Made by a program: the position numbers and the translations under genes. Shown here piece after piece: positions 55,255 through 63,999 of a stretch of 64,000 nt of DNA (position 1 is its first letter; each line of letters begins with the position of its first letter). The stretch is from Thiodiazotropha sp040506195 (lineage in GTDB: Bacteria > Pseudomonadota > Gammaproteobacteria > Chromatiales > Chromatiaceae). The notes beneath the pieces are model-generated. The model was given only the letters and a program-made list of their open reading frames with translations. It had not been told where the DNA came from and made no database searches. Location of the stretch: positions 434,001 to 498,000 of the forward strand of contig JBEVXH010000003.1 in NCBI GenBank assembly GCA_040506195.1, given 5' to 3'.

Positions 55255-56028
55255 ATGACAATGGGATGGCTTGTATTCACAGACCTTGAGGGCACACTAT
55301 TGGACCCCAATAGTCACGATCACCATGAGGCACTTCCCGCACTGCAACGACTCAGAGAACGGCATATTCCGGTCATTCCCGTGTCAAGCAAGACCCATGC
55401 TGAACTTGCTGTTTTAAAGCAAAGACTCGGACTCGAAGGGCCCATGATCGGTGAGAATGGCGCCGTTATCATCTATCCCGGCGAAGCCCCGCAGATCGCT
55501 CCTCCGGGCTATCTGCAGATCCGTGATTTTCTCGTCGACAGCCGGACAAATCCCCGCTACGACACCCTGGGATTAGGAGACATGACCGTGGATGAGGTCA
55601 TGGCATATACCGGACTGGACAAGGAGCTGGCGCAGCTCGCCATGCACAGACTCGGTTCAGAGGTGTTTTTCTGGCAAGGCAGCGAAGCCGGGCTAAGTCA
55701 GTTCCGGCTGGATGTCACCCATGCCGGTTTGCGACTTTTACAAGGCGACGGATTCCACCACCTATTGGGTGATACGGACAAAGGCAAGGCAATCGGATAT
55801 GTGGCCAGACATCTGAAGCGGAACGGATATGCAGTCACCAAAACAGTAGGCCTGGGTGACAGCGACATTGATCGGGAGATGCTGCTGGCAGTCGATATTC
55901 CGATCATAGTACGCAAACCTGACGGCACTCATATCACACTTGAACAACGACCCGATGCCACGATCACTGAACTGCCCGGCCCTGCTGGTTGGAATCAGGC
56001 GATTCACAATCTGTTACAACAGGCATGA
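55255..56028 (+). CDS. HAD-superfamily phosphatase, mannosyl-3-phosphoglycerate phosphatase-like
   Basis: A 257-residue HAD hydrolase of the MPGP/Cof (C2 cap) type. Motif I is FTDLEGTLLD, motif II has VSSKTHAEL, and later motifs show GDTDKGKA and GLGDSDIDREML. MPGP dephosphorylates mannosyl- or glucosyl-3-phosphoglycerate to make the compatible solutes mannosyl- or glucosylglycerate. The second Asp of DxD is Glu here, which is unusual and might affect catalysis. No synthase for the glycoside is adjacent. Confidence 0.82.
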   Translation: MTMGWLVFTDLEGTLLDPNSHDHHEALPALQRLRERHIPVIPVSSKTHAELAVLKQRLGLEGPMIGENGAVIIYPGEAPQIAPPGYLQIRDFLVDSRTNPRYDTLGLGDMTVDEVMAYTGLDKELAQLAMHRLGSEVFFWQGSEAGLSQFRLDVTHAGLRLLQGDGFHHLLGDTDKGKAIGYVARHLKRNGYAVTKTVGLGDSDIDREMLLAVDIPIIVRKPDGTHITLEQRPDATITELPGPAGWNQAIHNLLQQA

Positions 56029-56292
56029 GACCTGAGCATGGCAGCCTAGGAGCCCTCCCATTAAAGAATTGGAGCGGAAATACGACGTCTCCGTAAATGG
56101 CCAGGCGCAGGATCATCGAATTGATCTATGACACACTCCCATTGACTTCCAGCCAATGCCTGATACCGGGTCGGGACAATTTCCGTGGGGAAACACTGGT
56201 GCGGATTAATAGCCCACTGATCCAAAAAATCTTTTTATGGACAGTTAGTTATAGAAACCGACTATATTCAATATCTCTTAAGTATAAAAGAG

Positions 56293-56306
56293 TTGATTTA
56301 TATCAA
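56293..56306. promoter_or_regulatory. Perfect FNR/ANR-type site
   Basis: TTGATTTATATCAA matches TTGATnnnnATCAA at all ten defined positions. It lies 90 bases upstream of the DsrC-like gene start on the same strand, in a 370-base gap, at a spacing suited to anaerobic activation. Confidence 0.72.
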
Positions 56307-56396
56307 CATCAGGCTGGAAAATCACCGGCTTATCCTGCTATTTTTAAAAGACAACAACAACAAAAACACGGCAAAATGCACACCAAGGAGACCAAC

Positions 56397-56786
56397 ATGA
56401 GGCTTGAACACCCCGATATATCCGATCCGCCTGAGGCGGTAAAGGCTAACAGGACCATCGAAGTAGAAGGTCGGATGATCGCCGTTGATGATGAAGGTTA
56501 TCTACTCGACTTCGATGACTGGAGTCCTGCAGTGACTGAAGCTTTGGCAGAAGCCGCTGGTGTAAAACTGACCGAAGAACATTGGTTGTTGATCGATTTT
56601 CTGCATCGTTTTTACAAAGAGTATGAGATCGCGCCGGAGATACCGATCCTGGCCCGCAATCTGTGCAAGGACCAAAACGATTGCCGCTGGACCAAACGCT
56701 ATATTGAGACCCTTTTTCCCGGTGGCGCAAAGATGGCATGCCGTTTTGCTGGCCTGACAAGGCCTGTCGGGCGCAGCTGCCTGTAG
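56397..56786 (+). CDS. DsrC/TusE-family sulfur carrier protein
   Basis: A 129-residue protein of the DsrC/TusE/DsvC family, which carries persulfide sulfur on C-terminal cysteines. Clear family blocks are EGRMIAVDDEGYLLDFDDWSP, FLHRFYKEYEIAP and LFPGGAKMACRFAG. The end has two Cys: ACRFAG and the penultimate SCL. The gap between them is 12 residues instead of the usual 10, owing to an extra RS. AAGGAG six bases upstream fixes the start at 56397, although the frame opens 300 bases earlier. No dsrAB or other sulfur genes are nearby. Confidence 0.9.
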   Translation: MRLEHPDISDPPEAVKANRTIEVEGRMIAVDDEGYLLDFDDWSPAVTEALAEAAGVKLTEEHWLLIDFLHRFYKEYEIAPEIPILARNLCKDQNDCRWTKRYIETLFPGGAKMACRFAGLTRPVGRSCL

Positions 56787-56877
56787 TCGACAGACCTTCG
56801 CAGTCTGGCGTTATCCAACAACACGAGCTGGAGTGGCACAGGGGCGCCTTGCTCAGGGATGTCTGTGCTCTTTTCTA

Positions 56878-57062
56878 GGCACTGTTAACACTGATCCTTC
56901 CGGCTCTGTCGTGCCCGATAAAATACCAGTGTCGGCGTGGTATAGTTTCTGAAACATCCAGCTGATCAACGAACCACACAGGGCGACGCCTTTTTCAGAC
57001 ACGCCCCAAGGCCACTTCCTTCGGGGCGCAACAGGGCGTTTCGGATTAGTGTCAACAGGCCG
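56878..57062. mobile_element. MITE-like element, copy 3 (185 bp, degenerate)
   Basis: Left end GGCACTGTTAACACTGATCC and right end GGATTAGTGTCAACAGGCC, inverted, flanked by TA (56876-56877, 57063-57064). Interior contains GCCCCAAGGCCACTTCCTTC and CGGGGCGCAACAGGGCG, related to copy 2. It sits between the DsrC-like gene and creA. Confidence 0.72.
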
Positions 57063-57118
57063 TATTTGGATTCATCCCAGCCGGCCCTGAACAATCGGAC
57101 ACAAAAAAACCTTGAACC

Positions 57119-57670
57119 ATGACTCTCAAACCGCAAGTCGCTCTACAGCCCATACACAACCCAGACCGCCCGAGGCAATACACCATTCCGGCCGCGCTGC
57201 TGTGTCTGCTTTTTTCCTCCCTGCTGCAAGGGGAAGAGCTGGGGCAGGTAAGTACCAAATTCCGGGTTGTGGGTCCAAACGACAAGATCATCATCGAGGC
57301 CTTCGATGATCCGGCTGTTCCCGGTGTCACCTGTTATCTGAGCAGGGCTAAAACAGGAGGCGTCGGTGGCGCCATCGGTATTGCAGAGGACACCTCAGAC
57401 GCCTCAATCGCCTGCCGACAGACAGGTCCGGTGAAGCTTACCGCAGACATTCTGAACAAATCACGGGATGGTGAAGAGGTTTTCAAACAACGCACATCCA
57501 TTCTGTTCAAAACGATGCAGGTTGTCAGGTTCTATGATGAAAAACGCAATACCCTGGTCTATATGACTTACAGCGACAAACTGGTGGAAGGCTCACCGAA
57601 AAACAGTATCACAGCGGTTCCACTCTATCGACCGGCGCCACTCCCGGCACCCGTCTCCTACAGCCAATGA
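57119..57670 (+). CDS. creA: CreA family protein
   Basis: A 183-residue exported protein (signal segment about 23-40) with the conserved CreA core: VGPNDKIIIEAFDDPAVPGVTCYLS and AEDTSDASIACRQTGPV, including two invariant Cys. CreA is widespread in proteobacteria; its role is not firmly known. The N terminus before the signal is longer than usual. Its stop overlaps the next gene by four bases. Confidence 0.9.
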   Translation: MTLKPQVALQPIHNPDRPRQYTIPAALLCLLFSSLLQGEELGQVSTKFRVVGPNDKIIIEAFDDPAVPGVTCYLSRAKTGGVGGAIGIAEDTSDASIACRQTGPVKLTADILNKSRDGEEVFKQRTSILFKTMQVVRFYDEKRNTLVYMTYSDKLVEGSPKNSITAVPLYRPAPLPAPVSYSQ

Positions 57671-58242
57671 ACCAACCGCTGCATACCGGTCGCCTGGTGC
57701 TGACACCGGAAGATCCCTATCTGCTGCCTGATGATCCAGAAGCTATCCTCACCAAACTACATGAGATAGGTTTGATAGAAGGAGCCCTGGAGAGCGGCAC
57801 TGGGTATCTGCTGGGGAAACATTTCATGCAGCTGGTGACCTTCATGGGGTGCTCTCCCTATATCCGGTTGCAAGCGGATGCCCCTGGCGAACCTTTCTGC
57901 CACCTTGTACAAGGCGGCCCTTACCCCCGCCCCAAATTACTTTGCGGCACAAACACCCAGCCCCCTCGTTGCGAGGCCTGCCGTAAACGATTGAGTGAGT
58001 GGCGTCACAGTTTCGAATCTTGCCTGACGGGTAATGACGGCTGCAAGGTCGGCTGTCCCCATTGCGGTCACCGCCAGGATCCGTTTACCTACGACTTCCG
58101 GCAGAGCGCCGGTTGTGGACGCCTGTTTCTATTTGTGGAAAACATCTTCCCCCAGGAAGCGATTCCATCACCCACACTGCTCACGGCTTTGAAACTTGCT
58201 TGCATCGGGCATCCGTGGCGCTATTTCTATCAGCAGATATGA
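57667..58242 (+). CDS. Cysteine-rich hypothetical protein, putative zinc-ribbon
   Basis: A 191-residue protein whose C-terminal half has several Cys pairs (CEAC, CKVGCPHCGH), suggesting one or two zinc sites. The N-terminal part (LLPDDPEAILTKLHEIG) is helical. No enzyme motif is seen and I recognise no family. ATGA overlap with creA implies coupled translation and perhaps shared function. Confidence 0.7.
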   Translation: MNQPLHTGRLVLTPEDPYLLPDDPEAILTKLHEIGLIEGALESGTGYLLGKHFMQLVTFMGCSPYIRLQADAPGEPFCHLVQGGPYPRPKLLCGTNTQPPRCEACRKRLSEWRHSFESCLTGNDGCKVGCPHCGHRQDPFTYDFRQSAGCGRLFLFVENIFPQEAIPSPTLLTALKLACIGHPWRYFYQQI

Positions 58243-58298
58243 TCTCCGGGTTGAACATCCGGGGCTCTGCCCCCTGGGCTCAGATATGTTGCCGGCGC

Positions 58299-59840
58299 TT
58301 AACCCAACTGGCAACGGTTTTTGCCGGCCTTCTTCGCCCCATAGAGGGCCTTGTCCGCCCTTATAAACACGCTGTCGATTGAATCACTCCCCGTAAAGGG
58401 CGCAATACCGCACGAGATGGTCACCGGAACCGGTTTTCCCGCTGAATGAAAACCATTGGTCTCTACCGACCTGCGCATCTCATCAGCCACTTTCAATGCC
58501 TCGCCACCTTCGGTACCGCAAAGCAGGCAGACGAACTCCTCACCACCATAGCGGGCAATAAAGTCAGTTACTCTGAGACGTGATTGAAGACTCTTTGCGA
58601 TGACCCGCAGGGCCTTGTCTCCGGCCTGATGACCAAAGCGGTCATTGATCGATTTAAAATCATCGATGTCCCATACCAACATGCAGAGGGGGTCGTTGAA
58701 GCGCTTCCAGCGGGCATACTCTTGCTCCACCCGTTCTTCGTAGGCCAGGCGGTTGGGTAGTCCGGTCACGGCATCAATCAGCGCCAGATGATGGGCCTCG
58801 ACCATGCGTGAGCGCAGTTCGCTGGACTCCTTCTCCAGCTTCGCCAATCGATGTTTCAGCTCCTGTTCACTCTCTTCGGTTTTTTGGTGCCACTGTTTCT
58901 CTTCCTGAAGGTAGTCATCGATATTACTCTGGATAAGGCTCAAGCGTTCACGCACGGCTGTTTTCAACTGTTGCAGATCGGTCGCCGCCTGGACACTCTC
59001 ACCCAGATCACCGACATGGCCGGTCACCTTCTCGCTCAAACTTCTACCGTGCTCGATAATCTGATTTCGTCCATCGTGGGCACTTTGCAGATGCACACCC
59101 AGATCCTGCAGGCGCTGGGTCAGTTCCTCCAGAAAATCCTCTGCCTCCTTGATCTCCATCTGAACCTGACCATAGGATTTTGCCGAGAGTTCGAGCAGAT
59201 CACGCAGGACTTCCGACCAGGCTTCGGTTGATGCCTTTCCGTCGAGACGCCGTTTTAATTGATTGATTTCATCTCCCCAATGCCCCGGCCACGAGGCCTG
59301 GTCCAATAAATTGAGCAGAATATCATTGGGTTTCAGTCCCTGCTCATGTTCACCTTGAGCGCTACCCAGCAGTCGTTCGAACAAGCCTGTCTTTTTCACT
59401 TGTACGGGCTGGTCTCTGCTCAAGAGCTGAACCAATCGGGAAAACCGATCAATCTCCATCTGTGACGGATCATCGGCCAATTGATGCATTAACCCAGCCG
59501 CTTCCTGTGCCTCTTTTTTGTTTAATTGGAGGGAATCGAGCAGCTTGATGTAGTCGCCCGTCTTATCGACATCATCTTCACCCGCGTCTTCCGAGAAGTG
59601 GAGTAATCCATCCGACAGAGCGTTCAGTTTACTCTTCAGTTTATCGTTGACACCACCGCGGACAGCGTCACGGACACCCTTCAGGTGGGGGTCCAGGCGG
59701 GAATCGAAGCCGCTGGCTGCAAGGGTCAAGCGTATGATGGTGCGAGTCAGTAACTCTTCCAGCTCGCGGTTGGCTTCATCCTCGCTTTCATGTTGACGCA
59801 GCAGATCTTCGTATCGCTCTTTCCAGTCTTTCTCATTCAT
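58299..59840 (-). CDS. Diguanylate cyclase with long coiled-coil N terminus
   Basis: A 513-residue cytoplasmic protein. About 330 residues of helical, coiled-coil character precede a GGDEF domain with intact GGEEF and an inhibitory RVTD site exactly five residues before it. It should make c-di-GMP with product inhibition. The N-terminal part is like those of some uncharacterised cyclases but has no known sensor domain that I recognise. Confidence 0.92.
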   Translation of the reverse strand: MNEKDWKERYEDLLRQHESEDEANRELEELLTRTIIRLTLAASGFDSRLDPHLKGVRDAVRGGVNDKLKSKLNALSDGLLHFSEDAGEDDVDKTGDYIKLLDSLQLNKKEAQEAAGLMHQLADDPSQMEIDRFSRLVQLLSRDQPVQVKKTGLFERLLGSAQGEHEQGLKPNDILLNLLDQASWPGHWGDEINQLKRRLDGKASTEAWSEVLRDLLELSAKSYGQVQMEIKEAEDFLEELTQRLQDLGVHLQSAHDGRNQIIEHGRSLSEKVTGHVGDLGESVQAATDLQQLKTAVRERLSLIQSNIDDYLQEEKQWHQKTEESEQELKHRLAKLEKESSELRSRMVEAHHLALIDAVTGLPNRLAYEERVEQEYARWKRFNDPLCMLVWDIDDFKSINDRFGHQAGDKALRVIAKSLQSRLRVTDFIARYGGEEFVCLLCGTEGGEALKVADEMRRSVETNGFHSAGKPVPVTISCGIAPFTGSDSIDSVFIRADKALYGAKKAGKNRCQLG

Positions 59841-59925
59841 CGCTTATCGCCATTCTCGCGAGAGTATGTAAAGCGTAACCGTAATGCTGTCAGCAACCAA
59901 ATCCAGGTATTGTCGAGGAAATCCC

Positions 59926-60729
59926 TCATGCGGCCATGGGCAGCACAACATCTTTCGGCAATTCGATCTCCAGACTTACCGGCAAGTGATCCGAGTGTGC
60001 ATAGTTGAGCACTTCCGACTTGGCCACTTTAAGGGTGGGTGAGGCCAGGATATGGTCCAGCTTGCGATTCGGGCGCCAACTCGGGAAGGTCATCATGTCG
60101 CAGGGACTGCCTTGCAGGTTGGTCCGTTCGATCAGATAGCGAAATTCCTCGGAACTGCAGCCACAGTTGAAATCCCCCATCAATACCAGATGTGAGTAGT
60201 GAGATACCAGATCGCTGACATAGGAGAGCTGGCGCAGACGCGCCCGACGGCCCAATGCCAGGTGCATCATACAGATACCCAAAGGCTTCTCGTTGGTCTC
60301 AAACTCCATCAATACGGCGCCACGGCCAGGTAATCCGGGCAGTCGGTACTCTGAAATGATGCTCGGTTCAACCCGGCTGAGCACACCGTTGCTATGTTGA
60401 GCCAGCTTGCCCAACTTTCGATTCACCTGCCGGTACCAGTAGGGAAAGCCCGCATGCTCGGCCAGATAGGCGGTCTGGTCGATAAAACCGCTGCGCAGAC
60501 TGCCTGAATCGACTTCCTGCAGCCCCACCACATCGAAATCCTTTAACAGATGCGCAATCCGATTCAGGTTCCCCAGCTGCTGCTTATGCGGCAGCATCTG
60601 TTTCCAGCCACGGGTGACATACTCATGGTAGCGCCTGGTGTCGGCACCGGCCTGTATGTTGTAGCTGAGCAGGCGCAGTCTGTCTGTACCGTCCAGTATG
60701 GACTGGTTCTGAATGATTTGATTGTGCAT
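59926..60729 (-). CDS. Endonuclease/exonuclease/phosphatase-family hydrolase
   Basis: A 267-residue metal-dependent hydrolase of the EEP superfamily: LLSYNIQAG (Asn), GLQEVDSG (Glu), MGDFN (Asp/Asn) and SDHLPV (Asp/His). Members cut DNA, RNA, phosphoinositides or sphingolipids. Without a signal peptide it is probably cytosolic. Its substrate cannot be told from sequence alone. Confidence 0.9.
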   Translation of the reverse strand: MHNQIIQNQSILDGTDRLRLLSYNIQAGADTRRYHEYVTRGWKQMLPHKQQLGNLNRIAHLLKDFDVVGLQEVDSGSLRSGFIDQTAYLAEHAGFPYWYRQVNRKLGKLAQHSNGVLSRVEPSIISEYRLPGLPGRGAVLMEFETNEKPLGICMMHLALGRRARLRQLSYVSDLVSHYSHLVLMGDFNCGCSSEEFRYLIERTNLQGSPCDMMTFPSWRPNRKLDHILASPTLKVAKSEVLNYAHSDHLPVSLEIELPKDVVLPMAA

Positions 60730-60844
60730 CGTTGTTCTGGCGCGTGTTTTGATTATTACCTCGACTGCACTAGTCTTTTCGGCAACACTGGTTTAAAACT
60801 TGAGCGTCATCGCACAAGTTGTTAATACAATAGCATGCAGACGT

Positions 60845-60869
60845 AAAAAAGGCGGCAATATGCCGCCTT
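60845..60869 (-). terminator. Intrinsic terminator for cytochrome c4
   Basis: AAGGCGGCA/TGCCGCCTT, a nine-base stem with a three-base loop; on the minus strand it runs into a T6 tract. Located 33 bases past the cytochrome c4 stop. Confidence 0.88.
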
Positions 60870-60901
60870 ATTGTATCGAATACAGGTACAGAAAATGGTG
60901 A

Positions 60902-61513
60902 TTACCTGCTCAGACCCTGTACATACTGGGCAACCGCCGCCATCTCTTCGTCACTCATGCGGGATACGACTCCCTGCATCATCTTGCTCGCATCGTTGGT
61001 GCGCTTGCCGTCACGAAAATCTTTCAGCGCCTTTTCCACATAGGGGGCATGCTGACCGGCTATGGCGGGAAAATTAGCTTGCGGGTTACCTGATCCTGCA
61101 GGGCCGTGGCAGGCCATACAGGCAGCCACGCCGGTCTCGGAATTGCCGGCCCGATAGATCGCCTCACCGGCACTGACCTTGTCCGCTGCAGCCTCACCGG
61201 TCTGCCGTGTTTGACTGGAGTAATAGGCAGCCAGGTCTGCTATATCCTGATCGGAGAGCGGCATTGTCATCGGTGACATGGTTTGATCGACACGGGCGCC
61301 CGATTTAAAATCCTTGATCTGCTTCTCGATGTATCTTGGAGACTGTCCCGCAATTTTCGGCCACAGGGGATTGATAGGGCTATTCCCATCAGCGCCATGG
61401 CATCCTGCACAGATTGCAGCCTTGTTTTTTCCCTCATCTGCATTCCCGGCGGCATGGGCCAGATTGAAACCGATGCCAAGGGCGATAGTTGCGGTTATGA
61501 ACCATTTATTCAT
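60902..61513 (-). CDS. Cytochrome c4 (diheme)
   Basis: A 203-residue periplasmic diheme cytochrome with signal peptide (cut near AHA|AG). Two heme sites, ICAGCHGADG and ACMACHGPAG, with Met ligands in TMSPMTMP and KMMQGV. Cytochrome c4 feeds cbb3-type or other terminal oxidases. AGGA seven bases upstream marks ATG 61513 over TTG 61519. Single-gene unit with its own terminator. Confidence 0.94.
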   Translation of the reverse strand: MNKWFITATIALGIGFNLAHAAGNADEGKNKAAICAGCHGADGNSPINPLWPKIAGQSPRYIEKQIKDFKSGARVDQTMSPMTMPLSDQDIADLAAYYSSQTRQTGEAAADKVSAGEAIYRAGNSETGVAACMACHGPAGSGNPQANFPAIAGQHAPYVEKALKDFRDGKRTNDASKMMQGVVSRMSDEEMAAVAQYVQGLSR

Positions 61514-61681
61514 GATCAATCCTGCTCTAAATTCTGCTGGATATGTTGAAATTCCGAGCTTCGCTGCTCCACCTTCCCATGGGCGGAAACCTCAAAAGCC
61601 ACCAAAAAAGCTGCAAAACTATAGCAGAATTTTCTAATAAAGGTCAAAATCAGACACTCCAACCCGACATAGGTTCTATCT

Positions 61682-61909
61682 ATGCAGAAAGACCCCGACC
61701 AAACCATCGTGAAGCGCTGTTACGCGGTTATCTACACCCCCAGCCAACGCCGCAAGCGCTTCCCCGAAAACTGCGTACAACCGTTCGTCAGCGCTGAAGA
61801 TGCCCTGACAGCCGCCTCAGAGCAGAAAGACCGTCACGCAGCGGAGGTGATGGGGCCTTCACGCTCGTCCGAAGGATTTCGCCTCTATTACCTGTTGAGA
61901 TGGTTATAG
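61682..61909 (+). CDS. Small hypothetical protein
   Basis: A 75-residue protein (TIVKRCYAVIYTPSQRR, YYLLRWL) with mixed charge and no membrane segment. Composition is protein-like. No strong ribosome-binding site and no family known to me. Convergent with the HIT-like gene. Confidence 0.5.
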   Translation: MQKDPDQTIVKRCYAVIYTPSQRRKRFPENCVQPFVSAEDALTAASEQKDRHAAEVMGPSRSSEGFRLYYLLRWL

Positions 61910-61920
61910 TCACTGCCCGA

Positions 61921-62955
61921 TCACACCCTGAGCTTAGCCATCTCCTGCTCGATCGCCATACCATCCAGGGTTTCGAAATCCGATCGACTGAAGGTGGTCA
62001 TTCCGCCGGCCAGTTCATACCAGGCAAAACCATTCGTCCAGGGCGCATGCTGATAATGACCTTGCCGTTTGCGTGAGAGACAGTAGAGTCGGCCTGGCCG
62101 AAAGATCAGATTATAACTGGTCTTCCGTTCATGCAGTGTCCGTATATGCGCCCAGGCAGCAGTTGCGGAGCTGAACACCTCACACGACAGGGGGTATTGC
62201 AATCTACCGCCATTATGATGCCAACACGCCCTTTCAATGGGCAAAGGAGATGAGCGCACATAGAATTGAAAATGAAGGTGATTGACGGAAGCGTAGGCAC
62301 CATAGCTGTTGTAGGCGATACCCAGTCCCGGCAATCCTGACCCCAACTCCTCTGCCAGAGACCAGACATACTCATGGTAGCCGGCACTCAACAGCTGTGG
62401 ATGTCGCGCACGCCTGTCCGGCACCAGCAACCCATGCAGTGGCGCGAAGGGGAATTTATTATAGAGCAGCTCGATCTCATTCCCCCGTAACTCCCCCGCC
62501 CAGAGGACTTCTTTACGAAGATAGGGCTTATTGAAGTTGAATCCGTTCGGGTCGAAGGGACGACTGATTCCGTGCACGGGCTGCCGGCTCATGCGGGAGG
62601 GCCGAAATGCCCGAACATGATTGAACTGCAGCTCCCACTCCCCCGATTCGCGAAATTCGGTGGCCTGTATACCCTCAAATCCGATCGCCATCAGCTTCAG
62701 AAAGACCAGTTGATCATCCTCGGCGCCAGCCAGTTCACGACCTTCGCTCAAGGCTTCCCGGCAGTATACGGACAGGTTATCGAAACGGTGCGCCAAATCC
62801 CGCTTGAGTATCTGATAGATATCAGTGTCAAAACAGGCGTTGGCATGCACCAGTATATAGCTGCCGAGACCGGGATTGCGCAGCAACCGCTGCAACCCGG
62901 AAATGAATGCCTGCTTCAGTACCTCAAGGGAATTAAAGGGAGGCGCAGTAATCAA
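61921..62955 (-). CDS. HIT-superfamily phosphorylase-like protein (GDPGP1/VTC2-like)
   Basis: A 344-residue protein with a HIT-type core: NKFPFAPLHGLLVPDRR and the catalytic-type VNHLHFQF (HxHxQ). The size and C-terminal layout resemble GDP-hexose phosphorylases (VTC2, GDPGP1), but nucleotide specificity is inference. The only start in frame is TTG at 62955, three bases after the PCu(A)C stop, so it depends on coupled translation. Confidence 0.72.
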   Translation of the reverse strand: MITAPPFNSLEVLKQAFISGLQRLLRNPGLGSYILVHANACFDTDIYQILKRDLAHRFDNLSVYCREALSEGRELAGAEDDQLVFLKLMAIGFEGIQATEFRESGEWELQFNHVRAFRPSRMSRQPVHGISRPFDPNGFNFNKPYLRKEVLWAGELRGNEIELLYNKFPFAPLHGLLVPDRRARHPQLLSAGYHEYVWSLAEELGSGLPGLGIAYNSYGAYASVNHLHFQFYVRSSPLPIERACWHHNGGRLQYPLSCEVFSSATAAWAHIRTLHERKTSYNLIFRPGRLYCLSRKRQGHYQHAPWTNGFAWYELAGGMTTFSRSDFETLDGMAIEQEMAKLRV

Positions 62956-62958
62956 CTA

Positions 62959-63444
62959 TCAATGCATATGGCCCTGGTGGCCATCCTGTTTCATGCGCAT
63001 CTGCAATTTACGCACCGTGGTATCCACTTGCAGGCTCGATCCATCCTCGAAGGTCAGAGTCAACGACACCTTCTCATCCGGGACCAGTTTCTGCTTCAGA
63101 CCGATCAGCATCAAATGCAGCCCACCGGGCTGCAACTTGACCATCTCGCCGGCAGGCAGATCAATCTTCTCCACCTTGCGCATACGCATCATTCCCTCTT
63201 CCATGGTATGAGTATGCAACTCCACCACCTCAGCGGCAGGACTGCTGGCAGCCGTCAAGGCACTCCCCTCTTTACCCATATTGTGCAATCCCATGAAAGA
63301 TGCAGAGTTCGGCTGACCGGGCGGAACAGCCCGGACATAGGGGTCGTCCACCATAATACCATCAGCGACATTGCCCGCGACAGCTGCCTGGCCGGCACAG
63401 ATGAGAAACAATCCGACTAGAGAAAAACGTTTGAAACAGGACAT
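62959..63444 (-). CDS. PCu(A)C copper chaperone
   Basis: A 161-residue periplasmic copper chaperone: signal peptide, PNSASFMGLHNMGKEG, a Met/His-rich HTHTMEEGMMRM and GGLHLMLIGLK, the typical Cu(I) ligands. It delivers copper to Cu(A) or Cu(B) sites of terminal oxidases. A His/Met-rich tail ends the protein (DGHQGHMH). GGAG nine bases upstream supports ATG 63444. Co-transcribed with the HIT-like gene. Confidence 0.92.
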   Translation of the reverse strand: MSCFKRFSLVGLFLICAGQAAVAGNVADGIMVDDPYVRAVPPGQPNSASFMGLHNMGKEGSALTAASSPAAEVVELHTHTMEEGMMRMRKVEKIDLPAGEMVKLQPGGLHLMLIGLKQKLVPDEKVSLTLTFEDGSSLQVDTTVRKLQMRMKQDGHQGHMH

Positions 63445-63662
63445 TATGCTGAACTCCTCGTGCGTATCACTATCTTCAATCAATCTTCGACGGAAGTAGC
63501 CGTATATGGCTGACTCAAAGGCTGACGAGAATGACATCAATGCCTACCCCAAGGCAATCCAAATTGAAGTGAATTATGTCAATTCATGGCATTTATAGGC
63601 CATTTGACACAAGACATGTCATTTGACCCATCCGATAGATCGCAATTTCTGATTTTATGTAC

Positions 63663-63699
63663 AAAAAAAAAGCGCCTGACACTGGAACAGGCGCTTTTT
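63663..63699. terminator. Bidirectional intrinsic terminator
   Basis: AAAGCGCCTG/CAGGCGCTTT forms a ten-base stem. The minus strand is followed by a long T tract and the plus strand by T5. It ends the class I cytochrome gene to its right and may protect the copper-chaperone unit. Confidence 0.9.
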
Positions 63700-63729
63700 C
63701 CGGCATCCAATTTGGATGGACGTTTTGGA

Positions 63730-63999
63730 TCAGAGCGTCAACAGCCAGTCAACGATGACCTTGATGTCTTCATCACTGACATGCGCATTAGGGGGCATAG
63801 GTACGGGGCCCCATACACCGGATCCGCCTGCCTTAACCTTTGCGGCCAGCATCTCGGCGGCGCCTTCCTGGCTCTTATACTTGGCAGCGACCTCTTTATA
63901 AGCAGGCCCGACTACCTTGGTTTCAAGTTGGTGGCAGGCCATGCAGCCACGTTGAGTCGCAAGTGCTACAGGATCAGCGCTAGCAGTTGCCACGGCACC
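63730..63999 (-). CDS. Class I cytochrome c (c5/c551-like), N terminus outside window
   Basis: The C-terminal 90 or so residues of a monoheme cytochrome: CMACH heme site, GPAYKEVAAKY, and Met ligand in PVPMPPNAH. The frame continues past the window edge (a signal peptide is expected), so the GTG at 63993 is not the true start. Such proteins carry electrons to oxidases or from sulfur oxidation. The stop is 31 bases from a strong terminator. Confidence 0.9.
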   Translation of the reverse strand, partial: GAVATASADPVALATQRGCMACHQLETKVVGPAYKEVAAKYKSQEGAAEMLAAKVKAGGSGVWGPVPMPPNAHVSDEDIKVIVDWLLTL

